Positions 1-9,250 are shown, numbered from the stretch's first letter. The stretch is DNA of 64,000 nucleotides from Flavobacterium solisilvae (GCF_012911605.1 NZ_JAAMPT010000208.1:1-64000); one strand, 5' to 3'. The notes: generated by a model not told the origin, from the sequence alone. Translations and numbers: made by a program.

Positions 1-105
1 AATAAAATGAGTATTTTAAATGCTATCAGAAATAAAATTATTCATAGAATTTTTGCCTTAATAAATAATGAAACTATTTATCAAAAAGATTTTGTAATAT
101 CATAG
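1..105 (+). CDS. 3' end of a probable transposase (IS110-like)
   Basis: The reading frame is open from the window edge and ends in TAG at 103-105, giving the last 34 residues of a protein. The segment NAIRNKIIHRIFALI followed by a short polar tail resembles the C-terminus of IS110/IS116/IS902-family transposases, which typically end in an 'N.(V/I)RNK(L/I)..R.FA' segment. That match is from memory of the family and the fragment is short, so the call is moderate. IS110 elements lack long terminal inverted repeats, and none is seen in 106-153, which holds no other gene. The rest of the element, if present, lies outside the window. Confidence 0.45.
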   Translation, partial: NKMSILNAIRNKIIHRIFALINNETIYQKDFVIS

Positions 106-153
106 AAATCGAACTGACGAAAAATTTCATTAAAAACTAATTACATCTAAAGA

Positions 154-1527
154 TTATTGTTTGATAATTTTTGACGTTACGCTATTTCCAGTTTGGGTTT
201 CAACTGTTACAAAATACATTCCTTTTGATAAATTAGAAATGTTTATCGAACTCAATTGTGAGTTTTGATAGGCAACTGTTTTTCCAGTTAAATCGGTTAT
301 TTTTATAGCAGATAATTCGATGCTGTTTTCATTTTTTACAAATAATTCATCCGAAGCTGGATTAGGATAAACAGCAATTCCGCTTTTTTGAAATTCATTT
401 GTATTTAAAGAAGTATCGATTACTCTGTATAAAATTCCGCTACTTGCTACATATAATTCGCCATTTACATCTTCGCCAAAAGTGGTTATAAATCCAGGTG
501 AATCATACGACCAAACAACTTGATTCGCATCGTTGATATAACCAACTTCACCCGAACAATAATCGGCAAAAACATATTTGTTTTGTAAATTTGGATACGT
601 TGTTCCTGTATAGAAAAATCCGCCAGTTATAGAACATCTTCCCGAAGCATGAGTATATTGTGCTTGAGGAAAAGTCATAGTATTCATTGGTTCACAACCC
701 GAAGTTAAGTAAGAAACATTTCCTTCATAACATCTCCAACCGAAGTTTAAACCTGTATTTGGAAACGGATAAGCAATTTTATTGATTTCTTCAATGTCAT
801 ATTGACCAACATCGGCAATCCATAAATCGCCATTTACTTTACTAAATGAAAACTTCCACGGATTTCGTAAACCTCTTGCCCAAATTTCTTCTTTTCCAGC
901 TTGACCAATATAAGGATTAGTTGAAGGAATTCCATAAAGTGTTCCTGAATCAACATCAATTCTAAGCATTTTTCCTAGGAAAACTCTAGAAGGAAATGAC
1001 GCATCGATTGTCATGTTTTGAGCATAACCTTGTGGATCATCACCTGAACCGCCATCGCCCATTCCAATATAAAGATAACCATCGGGACCAAATTTTAAAG
1101 TTCCACCATTGTGATTGGAATATGGTTGATCGATTGTCATTAAAATCGTTCCTGTTGGATTGGCAACATCTGGATTGGAAGAAACAGAATATCGAGCAAT
1201 TACCGTATCGCCGTCAGTATTGGTATAATTTATAAAAAACAAACCGTTTGAAGCATAATTTGGGTGAAATGCTAAACCAAGCAATCCTTGTTCGTTTCCG
1301 CCGCTTAAACCCGAAACGGTTAAAAAAGGTGTTGCATTCACGGTTCCATTTGCATTCACAATTCGGATTAAACCGCCTTTTTGAACCACAAATAATCGAG
1401 AGTCATTTGGCGCATGAGTAATTTCTACCGGAGATGAAAATCCGGTGGCAAAGCTTTGTAAATTCAAGGTTTGGGACTGTGAAACGCTACAAAGTAATAA
1501 TGAGAATGAGAGTAAAATTTTTTTCAT
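154..1527 (-). CDS. Secreted PQQ-type sugar dehydrogenase (GSDH family) with T9SS sorting domain
   Basis: A protein of about 457 residues. The start at 1527 gives a classic signal peptide (MKKILLSFSLLLCSVSQSQ); a longer reading to 1575 only adds a non-signal prefix. Residues of roughly 25-370 form a six-bladed beta-propeller of the glucose/sorbosone dehydrogenase type, with the family signature around HNGGTLKFGPDGYLYIGMGD, then GLRNPWKFSF and a conserved cysteine-containing YEGN segment. These enzymes oxidise sugars with PQQ as cofactor, although many homologues have unknown substrates. The last 75 or so residues (from AVYPNPASDELFV to GMYFVTVET and KIIKQ) are a type A T9SS C-terminal signal, so the protein is probably exported across the outer membrane. 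It is separated from the upstream DUF4139 gene by a terminator and is likely transcribed alone. Confidence 0.85.
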   Translation of the reverse strand: MKKILLSFSLLLCSVSQSQTLNLQSFATGFSSPVEITHAPNDSRLFVVQKGGLIRIVNANGTVNATPFLTVSGLSGGNEQGLLGLAFHPNYASNGLFFINYTNTDGDTVIARYSVSSNPDVANPTGTILMTIDQPYSNHNGGTLKFGPDGYLYIGMGDGGSGDDPQGYAQNMTIDASFPSRVFLGKMLRIDVDSGTLYGIPSTNPYIGQAGKEEIWARGLRNPWKFSFSKVNGDLWIADVGQYDIEEINKIAYPFPNTGLNFGWRCYEGNVSYLTSGCEPMNTMTFPQAQYTHASGRCSITGGFFYTGTTYPNLQNKYVFADYCSGEVGYINDANQVVWSYDSPGFITTFGEDVNGELYVASSGILYRVIDTSLNTNEFQKSGIAVYPNPASDELFVKNENSIELSAIKITDLTGKTVAYQNSQLSSINISNLSKGMYFVTVETQTGNSVTSKIIKQ

Positions 1528-1589
1528 AGTAGGTTGATTTTCTTGTAAAGTTAGAAATAAAAACTTTATAATCAAATGGTTGTAAATTA

Positions 1590-1617
1590 AAAACGCAATC
1601 GGTTAGGATTGCGTTTT
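1590..1617 (-). terminator. Rho-independent terminator after the DUF4139 gene
   Basis: An 11-bp perfect stem (AAAACGCAATC at 1590-1600 with GATTGCGTTTT at 1607-1617) encloses a 6-nt loop. Read on the minus strand it is followed by a T-rich run. It lies just past the stop of the DUF4139 gene and before the start of the sugar dehydrogenase, so it closes the long minus-strand gene run. Confidence 0.8.
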
Positions 1618-1621
1618 GTGT

Positions 1622-3259
1622 TTAAAGATTATCGATAACTTTGTCTTTTGGATATTTGACTTTATAACTTATTCGGATTTTTTTTGTCTCGTTTGGATTG
1701 AGTTTTAAATCCCATGTTAGAATTCCGGTTTCTTTGTTTTCTTTGGCGTTATTGCTTTCGAGTAATTCCACTTCAATTTCTTTATCGGTGCTTAACGGAT
1801 ATTGATCTTTCAACAACATGTTAACCATTTCTTTTTTGTTATTTCTAACCGTAATGTCAAACGTAAAAGTTTGTTCTTTTTTGGACGATAAAAATTTAGT
1901 TCCTGATTTATCGACTACTTTTTCACGCTTGATAGAAACTTTTTTGTCTCTTCCCATGCTTAAATTTAGCGTATCCGAAGTTTGATTAGGATTGATATTT
2001 GTTTTACCCACATACATGCCTTCAAAAATGATATTGGCTTCGCCTGGCAACAAATTATACTTAGAATAATCATTGATTTCAGCCAATAAAAACGCTTCTT
2101 TTTCTACTCTTGGCGCAGCATAATATTTATACGTAGCCGGAAGTTTGATGTCTTTTAACGCAACGCTATGCGGTTTACTATTCGATAAGATATCATACGG
2201 AATGTCGATATCGAAAGAAACATTGAGTTGGTTTTCTTGGATTGTGGTATAACCAGAAACAGAAGCAACATTGTAAACAGCATTATCTTCTTCAACAACA
2301 ACTCCTGCTGCACTTCCTTGAATTTGATTATAAACGTTTTGTTTATCACCATCTTTATATTTAGAATTAACATTTCCGCGATAATAATTAAAATTTCCAT
2401 ACCTCAAAAACCACGGACTCAAAATCGGTGCTTGATTATTTTGATTAGGATTTCCCGATGATAATGTTAGGTTTACTTTTTTCCAATCAATTCCTGTCCA
2501 TTGGGTTACTTGTGCTTTATACATCATATTGATGGGTGAATTTACATTGTCTGCACGCAAATCATAAAACGGTTGCCACGAAGCATTATTGGTAATATAA
2601 TTGATGTCTAAATTCACTAATCCAGCCACTTCATTCATTACTTGGATGATTAACTTTCCTTTGGAATTTTTCTCTTCTTTTTGCGTATTGATTTCCAGTT
2701 TGGACTTCAACGCACTTAATTTTTGACCAAGTTTTGTTTCTTTTTCTTTTAAGGCAACGATATTGTTGTCCAATTCGGTTCTTTTGGCTTTGTAGTAATC
2801 AACGAGTTTCATCAATTCGGCTACATTCAAACCTGAATTTGCGCCAGCTACATTTTGATTTCCATCTAATAATGCAATGGTTTGCTGATGCGAATAAGCA
2901 TCAATTTGAGTTTTCTTGATTTCTTTTTCGGTCCAAGAAATGCTGTCACGCACTTTTTTAATCGCAGGATTGGTTTCGTCAATTTCGTATTCTGAAATAT
3001 AATTTTGGGTAAATTGAACAGACAAAACAGTTACAGAATTTGGTGCGCCAATTTGAACTGTATTTTCATTCAAATAATCGGCTACGTTTTTAATCACGAT
3101 TTCGCTCGTTCCAGCAGGAAGATTGACCGATGTAGTTTGTGATAACTCGGCAGCATTAAAATAAACCGTTGCCGATTTGACTTTGGCAGTCGTGAAAATT
3201 GGTTTTTGAGCAAAAGCAATTGCTGAAAACAAAACAAAAAGGAGGGTTATTTTTTTCAT
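1622..3259 (-). CDS. DUF4139 domain protein (MuiA-like), periplasmic
   Basis: A 545-residue protein with a signal peptide (MKKITLLFVLFSAIAFAQK). After it comes an N-terminal DUF4140-like beta region (about 25-115, starting KSATVYFNAAELSQ), a Lys/Glu-rich coiled-coil stretch (about 105-205), and a C-terminal DUF4139 beta domain (about 215-540, including LDINYITNNASWQPFYDLRA and GTKFLSSKKEQTFTFDITVRN). This architecture is that of 'mucoidy inhibitor MuiA family' proteins, whose molecular role is not established. A carboxypeptidase-regulatory-like insert may sit around 305-345, where the sequence resembles a TonB-receptor plug linker (IQGSAAGVVV). It is the last gene of the panC-led run, 64 nt after the HExxH gene, and ends at a clear terminator. 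Confidence 0.8.
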   Translation of the reverse strand: MKKITLLFVLFSAIAFAQKPIFTTAKVKSATVYFNAAELSQTTSVNLPAGTSEIVIKNVADYLNENTVQIGAPNSVTVLSVQFTQNYISEYEIDETNPAIKKVRDSISWTEKEIKKTQIDAYSHQQTIALLDGNQNVAGANSGLNVAELMKLVDYYKAKRTELDNNIVALKEKETKLGQKLSALKSKLEINTQKEEKNSKGKLIIQVMNEVAGLVNLDINYITNNASWQPFYDLRADNVNSPINMMYKAQVTQWTGIDWKKVNLTLSSGNPNQNNQAPILSPWFLRYGNFNYYRGNVNSKYKDGDKQNVYNQIQGSAAGVVVEEDNAVYNVASVSGYTTIQENQLNVSFDIDIPYDILSNSKPHSVALKDIKLPATYKYYAAPRVEKEAFLLAEINDYSKYNLLPGEANIIFEGMYVGKTNINPNQTSDTLNLSMGRDKKVSIKREKVVDKSGTKFLSSKKEQTFTFDITVRNNKKEMVNMLLKDQYPLSTDKEIEVELLESNNAKENKETGILTWDLKLNPNETKKIRISYKVKYPKDKVIDNL

Positions 3260-3323
3260 ACGAAGTAATTTATATCCTAATAGATAACAAATAACGAAAA
3301 AAGGTTGGAAATAGTATGAAAAA

Positions 3324-3836
3324 TTATTCTAATGTTGCTAAAAGTTGTTCAATTTCAACTTTTTGCGAAGCGTATTTTCGTTGTAATTCGCCGTCTTTTT
3401 CCATTCGATTATAATACTCAAAAGCTTTGTTGGCAAAGAATTTTCTATGAAAAGTACTTGCATTTGGAACTTGCGGATAGACTTTGTGAAACAACATTTC
3501 ATAATAGGCTTGCCATTCGCGTTCGTTTCTGTCTGGGAATTTGTTGAGATAGCTTTTTTGCTCCACGTGTATCATTTCATGTGCAATCAGGTTGAGCATT
3601 AAAATCAATTCAAATTGAAAGGTGTTTTCGGGAATTCTAATGATTTGTTTTTCGCCAAAATTTCCTTCGGCAGTCATCATAATGTAATCGGGTTTGGCTT
3701 TTTCCCGAAGTTCAAAACCTTTCAAATTAGGATGTTTGATGCCATATTCTTCGATTAAAAATTCTGCCGCTTGAATGGTTTCACCCAATTCGTGGTAGGT
3801 TTCTATTTTTTGGATGATTTCGGAATAAGGTTTCAT
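3324..3836 (-). CDS. Putative zincin-like protein with HExxH motif
   Basis: A 170-residue soluble protein with no signal peptide. The central segment LIAHEMIHVEQ carries an HExxH zinc-protease motif, followed by a Glu-rich stretch (DRNEREWQAYYEML) that could supply a third ligand. I do not recognise a named family; the AHE..H..Q pattern resembles small SprT- or DUF4157-like metallopeptidase domains. It starts 7 nt after the upstream lipoprotein gene and is probably co-transcribed with it. The substrate is unknown, and proteolytic activity is an inference from the motif alone. Confidence 0.6.
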   Translation of the reverse strand: MKPYSEIIQKIETYHELGETIQAAEFLIEEYGIKHPNLKGFELREKAKPDYIMMTAEGNFGEKQIIRIPENTFQFELILMLNLIAHEMIHVEQKSYLNKFPDRNEREWQAYYEMLFHKVYPQVPNASTFHRKFFANKAFEYYNRMEKDGELQRKYASQKVEIEQLLATLE

Positions 3837-3843
3837 CTACAAT

Positions 3844-4308
3844 TTATTCAGAAAGTGTAACTTCTAAACCTAAACTTGAAATATTTGGCAAATAACTGTT
3901 GTTGAAATCATGCGCTACAGAAATGACATAATTTCCTTTTATAAGATTTACATTTTTCTTGAAAGTTTGTTTCAAGTCGCAAATATCACCAAGACAATCA
4001 CCTTTGTCTTTTCCAGCAGAGTCTTTTAGAATCAAATCAATATTTATAATTTCAGTTTCTCCTTTAGGATTTTTGACACTAATAATAACAGGAACTTGGT
4101 CAAATTGATAGTCATAAACGTGACTTAAAATTAATGTCAAATCATGGTTCTTGCTTTCATCATCAATGGTTATATCAAATGATTTGACGTCACTTTTTTG
4201 CCATTGATTTGATTTGAAATCGGTTTTATACTCAGAAAAAACTTTTTTGTCATTACAAGAAATGAATACTAACATCAATCCTAATAAAAATATTTTTTTT
4301 GTTTTCAT
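3844..4308 (-). CDS. Small lipoprotein, possibly GldH-like
   Basis: A 154-residue protein beginning with a type II signal peptide; the lipobox VFISC places the lipidated cysteine at residue 18. The remainder is a predicted beta-sandwich with segments such as KVFSEYKTDF, SFDITIDDESKNHDLTLILSHVYDYQF and VPVIISVKNPKGETE. The pattern 'CDK..VF.EY...W.K.....F.I' recalls the gliding-motility lipoprotein GldH, but the canonical GldH middle region is not evident, so this is a resemblance and not an assignment. Two internal cysteines (DCLGDICDL) could form a disulfide. It lies 11 nt downstream of radA. Confidence 0.55.
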   Translation of the reverse strand: MKTKKIFLLGLMLVFISCNDKKVFSEYKTDFKSNQWQKSDVKSFDITIDDESKNHDLTLILSHVYDYQFDQVPVIISVKNPKGETEIINIDLILKDSAGKDKGDCLGDICDLKQTFKKNVNLIKGNYVISVAHDFNNSYLPNISSLGLEVTLSE

Positions 4309-4319
4309 GCGATTTAATT

Positions 4320-5681
4320 TTAACCAAACAATTGTTCTACAACTTCTTCAATTTTAGAGACCAAAATCACTTTTATTCCAGGAAATTGAGTTGCAATTTT
4401 ATTATATTTTGAAACAAAAATGGTTGAAAACCCTAGTTTTTCGGCTTCTTGAATGCGTTGTTCTACTCGATTTACCGGACGAATTTCTCCCGAAAGACCA
4501 ACTTCTCCGGCAAAACAAACGTCTTTGCCAACGGCAATATCTTCATTAGAAGAAAGAATGGCAGCAACAACGGCTAAATCAATAGCTGGATCATCAACCG
4601 AGATTCCGCCAGTAACATTCAAGAAAACGTCTTTTGTACCTAATCTGAAACCAGCGCGTTTTTCTAAAACTGCCAAAATCATGTTTAATCGTTTGGCATT
4701 ATAACCGGTTGTGCTTCGTTGCGGTGTTCCATAAACTGCGGTGGAAACCAATGCCTGAATTTCTATCATTAGCGGTCGCATGCCTTCGAGTGTTGAAGCA
4801 ATTGCCGTTCCCGAAAGTTCTTCTTCTCGATGTGAAATCAATATTTCTGATGGATTGGAAACTTCTCTTAAACCTGAACCTTGCATTTCATAAATTCCGA
4901 GTTCGGCAGTGGAACCAAAACGGTTTTTTAAACTGCGTAAAATTCGATACACGTGATTTCTATCGCCTTCAAATTGCAAAACGGTATCGACCATGTGTTC
5001 CAAAATTTTCGGTCCGGCAATGTTTCCGTCTTTGGTAATATGTCCAATTAAAATAACGGGAACGTTGGTTTCTTTGGCAAATTTTATCAACTCGGCAGTA
5101 CATTCTCGAATTTGAGAAATACTTCCAGCAGTTGATTCAATATAATCGGTATGAAGCGTTTGAATGGAATCGATGATGACAATATCGGGTTCGGTTTCGA
5201 GAATATGACGAAAAATATTTTGCGTTTTGGTTTCGGTTAGGATTAGACAGTTGTCGCTGTTTGGATTTATTCTTTCGGCACGCATTTTTATTTGCTTCTG
5301 GCTTTCTTCGCCCGAAACGTATAAGGTTTTATAGGGTAATTTTAGAGAAATTTGAAGTAATAATGTACTTTTTCCAATGCCAGGTTCGCCGCCAAGAAGA
5401 ATTAACGAACCAGGAACAATTCCGCCACCAAGAACTCGATTGAGCTCGCCATCGGTTGAATCCATTCGAACTTCTTCGGCAGAATCAATTTCTTTTATTT
5501 TTAATGGTTTGGAAATGCGTTTTACTTCAGAAGTGGCAGGTTTCCAAGCCGTTTTTTCTTCTTTTTGAATAATTTCTTCGGCAATAGTATTCCACTGTTT
5601 ACATGAATTACATTGTCCTTGCCATTTGGCATATTGAGTGCCGCAATTTTGACAAAAAAAAGTAGTTTTTAGTTTGGACAT
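4320..5681 (-). CDS. radA: DNA repair protein RadA
   Basis: A 453-residue RecA-superfamily ATPase that promotes branch migration during homologous recombination. An N-terminal zinc finger (C10, C13, C24, C27) precedes the ATPase core. Walker A is GEPGIGKS at about 98-105, Walker B IVIIDS at 167-172, and the RadA-specific KNRFG motif is at 252-256. A C-terminal Lon-protease-like domain (about 285-450) is present, with DPAIDLAVVAAILSS and FAGEVGLSGEIRPV. Length and all motifs are normal, so it should be functional. It sits in the panC-led minus-strand run. Confidence 0.97.
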   Translation of the reverse strand: MSKLKTTFFCQNCGTQYAKWQGQCNSCKQWNTIAEEIIQKEEKTAWKPATSEVKRISKPLKIKEIDSAEEVRMDSTDGELNRVLGGGIVPGSLILLGGEPGIGKSTLLLQISLKLPYKTLYVSGEESQKQIKMRAERINPNSDNCLILTETKTQNIFRHILETEPDIVIIDSIQTLHTDYIESTAGSISQIRECTAELIKFAKETNVPVILIGHITKDGNIAGPKILEHMVDTVLQFEGDRNHVYRILRSLKNRFGSTAELGIYEMQGSGLREVSNPSEILISHREEELSGTAIASTLEGMRPLMIEIQALVSTAVYGTPQRSTTGYNAKRLNMILAVLEKRAGFRLGTKDVFLNVTGGISVDDPAIDLAVVAAILSSNEDIAVGKDVCFAGEVGLSGEIRPVNRVEQRIQEAEKLGFSTIFVSKYNKIATQFPGIKVILVSKIEEVVEQLFG

Positions 5682-5702
5682 TTATCCGTAATCTTTGTTT
5701 TA

Positions 5703-6950
5703 TTATTCTTGTTTTTTTTCTTCGGTTGGTGTTTCGGTTGGTACTTCTTCTACAGGAGTTTCTTCAATTACTGGTTCTTCTACTTTTTGACCTTTTTTAG
5801 GTAGAGTAGCTTTCAATTCATCGGCACGATTAATCATCATATCTTTAGTCAAATCGCCAATTTCTTGCATTTGAAAAGCTTTCATATACGATTTAACGGC
5901 TCGAGCGTTGTCGCCTTTTTTCTCATACATTTGTGCCATGTGATAATCCGCCAACATTGTTTTTGGATAATCTTTACTAGCTAATTGTGCTAATTGATCA
6001 AACTCATTGTAGGCTTTATTTTTAATAATAGCTGCTTCAATAGCTTTAAAATCATTCATTCTAATTTGAAGTTTTAAGCCTAATTCTTTTTCTAAAACAT
6101 CATATTTTGCAATTAAATAATCTACATATCCCGAAGGCAAAACGGCAATTTTCTCTTGAAATTCGGTTGTTGAAATAGGTTGATATACTGAAAATATTTG
6201 ATACAAAGCACTTGGAATGGCGTGTGGAACCAACGAATAATGTGACGCACCTTTAAAATCTTCGTAGCGGTAATTCAAGTTGGGTTTGTTGATTTTTTTT
6301 ATTTCTTCATCCATCGCTTGAATGCGAGCTCTCATTTTTTTTAAATCGCCATCGGCTGTACAATGATAATAGAAAATATTTTTTGTTATGGCAGCCAATC
6401 TTTCTGGAATTTGTTCTTCCATTCCAACAGGAAGTTCAGGACTTAACGAAATATAAGCGTTAAAAATTGGATCGTCTTTGTAGAGATAACAATTCATAAA
6501 TCCGGCTGTTACATCTAATCCAGCAACGATTCTAAATGGTGCTGTTCTAAAGTTTTTTTGAATTGTTGGGATCAATTCCATCCCAATGAATTCAAAGAAT
6601 TTTTCTCCTTTCTCAGTTGGTAATCCAGTTACGCCATCAGTAGCAGAATCATATTCGCGTTCGCCATTTTTATTTTGACTAATGGCTACAATGATTACTT
6701 CGGGTAAATCATCCCAATAGTAACCATAGCTTAATGTTCCATAAAATGGATCAAAAAGAAAATCGCCATCCAATAAAATTAGTAATGGATATTTTTGGGC
6801 TTTATTTTTGGAATATGATGGCGGAAGTGAGATTTTTATTTCTCGTTCTTCACCTAATTTTTGAGAATTTATGGTGTCAGTAATCGTTTTTTGGGCAAAT
6901 AAACTGTTAGAGCAAAGGAATATCACTAAAAGGAAAAACAGTTTTTTCAT
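5703..6950 (-). CDS. Secreted esterase-like alpha/beta hydrolase with TPR tail
   Basis: A 415-residue protein. The start at 6950 gives a clean signal peptide (MKKLFFLLVIFLCSNSLFAQ). Residues of about 25-270 match the esterase D/Fes-type alpha/beta hydrolase fold (KYPLLILLDGDFLF, LPEVIIVAISQN, SHYSLVPHAIPSAL). At the nucleophile elbow, where GHSxGG is expected, the sequence is VAGLDVTAGF: Asp replaces Ser. Either it uses an acid nucleophile or it is a non-catalytic relative. The C-terminal part (about 290-385) contains TPR-like helices (DYHMAQMYEKKGDNARAVKSYMKAF), and the extreme tail is Pro/Glu-rich and low complexity. It lies between the flippase-like gene and radA with short gaps. Confidence 0.75.
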   Translation of the reverse strand: MKKLFFLLVIFLCSNSLFAQKTITDTINSQKLGEEREIKISLPPSYSKNKAQKYPLLILLDGDFLFDPFYGTLSYGYYWDDLPEVIIVAISQNKNGEREYDSATDGVTGLPTEKGEKFFEFIGMELIPTIQKNFRTAPFRIVAGLDVTAGFMNCYLYKDDPIFNAYISLSPELPVGMEEQIPERLAAITKNIFYYHCTADGDLKKMRARIQAMDEEIKKINKPNLNYRYEDFKGASHYSLVPHAIPSALYQIFSVYQPISTTEFQEKIAVLPSGYVDYLIAKYDVLEKELGLKLQIRMNDFKAIEAAIIKNKAYNEFDQLAQLASKDYPKTMLADYHMAQMYEKKGDNARAVKSYMKAFQMQEIGDLTKDMMINRADELKATLPKKGQKVEEPVIEETPVEEVPTETPTEEKKQE

Positions 6951-7007
6951 GTATATTGGTTTTTGGTTAAATAGAAATGTTGCTAAAATAATCAGCAAGA
7001 TAGTAAA

Positions 7008-7973
7008 TTATTTATTTCTATTTAAAATAGGTAATAAAACATAGGAAATCAAACCAAGAAGTATGGTTAAAATGGTTTGCGATGTCCAAACTAGCCAACC
7101 AAAAGCAGTTCCAACATTATTTGAAATTCCGTAAAGCGAAAAAATTAATGCGATAGAAAACGGAAATGCGCCCAAACCACCGTTTGAAAACCCGATAGCT
7201 AAACTACCAAAAACAAATCCCATAATGATGATGTCAAAATTAATGTCATAAGTTTCGGGTAAAGCAAATTTGGCAACATAAAACATCAAAAGATAGGAAA
7301 ACCAAATGAAGAACGAATGAAATAAATATTTCCATCGATCTTTCATTTTGTAAATAGTTGTCATTCCTTCTATTAATCCAGCTAGTTTTTTCTTGAGTTT
7401 TTTGATGATTTTCCATTCGGCATAAATCCAAATTAGAATAAAAATAATCATCATCACTATTCCAGCTATTCCAAGATAAACGAGTGATTTTACAGGAACT
7501 TTTTTGTCAATTAAAAATTGGTAAATCGTATTGTATTGTGAAATAAATCCAATAAAAACAAAGAGAAGGAAAATTGCTAAGTCAACAATTCTTTCGGCTA
7601 CGATGGTTCCAAAAGCTTTGTCAAAAGGAACATCTTCATATTTTTTTAAAAGTGCTGCTCTAGAAATTTCTCCCGAACGTGGAACGGTTAAATTCACCAA
7701 ATAGGAAACACAAACGGTAAAGAAATTATTGTAGAGTTTGGTTTGATAACCCAAATGATTGAGCGCATATTTCCATCGATACGCTCGTGACCAATGACCA
7801 ATACAAGCAATAACAAGCGTTAACAAAATGTAGTTGTAATTGGCTTTTTGAAAACTGACTTTTATTTTGGCTATTTCTTCGCTGGTTAACGTGGTGAATT
7901 GATAATAAATAATTCCAATCCCGATTAAAAGCGGAATAAGAATCGTTAGCCATTTTCGAAGTTGTTTTTTCAA
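7008..7973 (-). CDS. Flippase-like integral membrane protein (UPF0104/AglD family)
   Basis: A 321-residue protein with about eight transmembrane helices. It belongs to the lysylphosphatidylglycerol-synthase TM-region / UPF0104 group, recognisable from LACIGHWSRAYRWKYAL-like and LTVPRSGEISRAALLKKYEDVPFDKAFGTIVAERIVDL motifs; the latter is the family's strongest signature. There is no synthetase domain, so it is a stand-alone membrane unit of the kind proposed to move lipids or lipid-linked sugars, with unknown substrate. It begins 4 nt after the panD stop, so translation is probably coupled to panD. Confidence 0.85.
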   Translation of the reverse strand: MKKQLRKWLTILIPLLIGIGIIYYQFTTLTSEEIAKIKVSFQKANYNYILLTLVIACIGHWSRAYRWKYALNHLGYQTKLYNNFFTVCVSYLVNLTVPRSGEISRAALLKKYEDVPFDKAFGTIVAERIVDLAIFLLFVFIGFISQYNTIYQFLIDKKVPVKSLVYLGIAGIVMMIIFILIWIYAEWKIIKKLKKKLAGLIEGMTTIYKMKDRWKYLFHSFFIWFSYLLMFYVAKFALPETYDINFDIIIMGFVFGSLAIGFSNGGLGAFPFSIALIFSLYGISNNVGTAFGWLVWTSQTILTILLGLISYVLLPILNRNK

Positions 7974-7977
7974 AATT

Positions 7978-8328
7978 TTAGGTCAGAGAATTGTCTTTTT
8001 CGTTAGGAAAAACCAACCAAGGTTTGAAGGTTTTTGCTTCTTCAAAATCCATAATGGCATACGACATGATGATGATAATATCGTCTTTTTGAACTCTTCG
8101 AGCTGCTGGACCATTCAATGTAATTTCGCCTGAATTTTTTGCGCCTTTGATAGCATAGGTTTCAAAACGCTCGCCGTTATTAATGTTAACGATATATACT
8201 TTTTCACCTTCGATAAGATTAGCGGCATCCATTAATGTTTCGTCAATGGTTATGCTGCCAATATAATTCAAATCGGCGCCAGTTACTTTTACTCGGTGAA
8301 TTTTAGATTTTACTATTTGTATTTGCAT
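7978..8328 (-). CDS. panD: Aspartate 1-decarboxylase
   Basis: A 116-residue pyruvoyl enzyme that converts L-aspartate to beta-alanine for pantothenate synthesis. The self-cleavage site Gly24-Ser25 (YIGSITID) is intact, as are the Lys9 region ([10 protein letters not shown]), Arg54-type residue ([10 protein letters not shown]) and the NGPAAR motif around 72-77. Length is typical. It follows panC by 14 nt on the same strand, so beta-alanine production and its condensation with pantoate are encoded together. Confidence 0.97.
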   Translation of the reverse strand: MQIQIVKSKIHRVKVTGADLNYIGSITIDETLMDAANLIEGEKVYIVNINNGERFETYAIKGAKNSGEITLNGPAARRVQKDDIIIIMSYAIMDFEEAKTFKPWLVFPNEKDNSLT

Positions 8329-8342
8329 GGGGCAAAGTTAAA

Positions 8343-9191
8343 TTAATTTACTGAAATGGTATCAATCAATCGAATTTTGTTGACAAAAACAGCAATGAAT
8401 ATTCGATAGTTTTTATTTTTATTTTTTCTGATGCAAGGCAATAATGTTGCTTCGTCGGCAATTTGAAAATATTCTAGTTCAAATCGGCTTTGTTTGGCAA
8501 AAGTTTTTTCTACCCATTTGGTTACTTCACTAGCAGATTTTGTGCCAAATTGTTTTTTTGCTTCCAAAATGGTTTGATAAATCATTGCTGCTTCTTTTCG
8601 TTCTTCGGCAGAAAGTCTTTCGTTGCGCGAACTCATCGCTAAACCATTTGCTTCTCTGTATATAGGACAACCAACGATGTTGACAGGAATTTTGTATTTA
8701 GAAACCAATTTTTTTACAATTTGAAGTTGTTGAAAATCTTTTTCCCCAAAATAAGCATTGGTTGGTTTCACAATTTCAAACAAGCGTTTTACAACTGTTC
8801 CAACGCCGTCAAAATGTCCTGGACGAAATTTTCCTTCCATTTGATTTTCAATTCCATCATAATCAAAATGTTGAGAAACGGTTTTTCCATTATAAATATC
8901 ATCAACTGTTGGAGCATAAACGATGATTTCGGGAGAAACGGTTTTTATTTTTTCAACATCGGCATCAAGTGTTCTTGGATATTTGGCTAAATCTTCGGGA
9001 TTGTTAAACTGAGTTGGGTTAACAAAAATACTCATTACCACAATCTCATTTTGTTCCAAAGCTGTTTTTAATAATGACAAATGACCTTGATGAAGCGCGC
9101 CCATTGTTGGCACAAAACCTATGGTTTTTTTATCGTTTGAAATCGATTTTAAAAAAGCGGTTAGTTCGCTTTGTTTGTTAAAAATGCGCAT
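8343..9191 (-). CDS. panC: Pantothenate synthetase
   Basis: A 282-residue enzyme joining pantoate and beta-alanine with ATP. The nucleotidyl-transferase signature GFVPTMGALHQGHLSLL (HxGH type), FVNPTQFNNPEDLAKYPRT, YFGEKDFQQLQIVK and the KMSKS-equivalent AMSSRNERLS are all present. I chose the start at 9191 (MRIFNKQSEL) because an upstream in-frame ATG at 9233 would lie beyond a promoter -7 box at 9212-9219. First gene of a long minus-strand run with panD, and divergent from the GT5-like gene. Confidence 0.95.
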   Translation of the reverse strand: MRIFNKQSELTAFLKSISNDKKTIGFVPTMGALHQGHLSLLKTALEQNEIVVMSIFVNPTQFNNPEDLAKYPRTLDADVEKIKTVSPEIIVYAPTVDDIYNGKTVSQHFDYDGIENQMEGKFRPGHFDGVGTVVKRLFEIVKPTNAYFGEKDFQQLQIVKKLVSKYKIPVNIVGCPIYREANGLAMSSRNERLSAEERKEAAMIYQTILEAKKQFGTKSASEVTKWVEKTFAKQSRFELEYFQIADEATLLPCIRKNKNKNYRIFIAVFVNKIRLIDTISVN

Positions 9192-9211
9192 ACGCTTTTG
9201 TAAATGAGATG

Positions 9212-9219
9212 CAAACTTA
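9212..9219 (-). promoter_or_regulatory. Promoter -7 box of panC
   Basis: On the minus strand the sequence reads TAAGTTTG, matching the Bacteroidota -7 consensus TAnnTTTG, about 20 nt before the chosen panC start. No convincing -33 TTTG is seen. Its position supports the shorter PanC. Confidence 0.5.
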
Positions 9220-9250
9220 CTATTTTCATACATAACTGCATAAAATTTTG

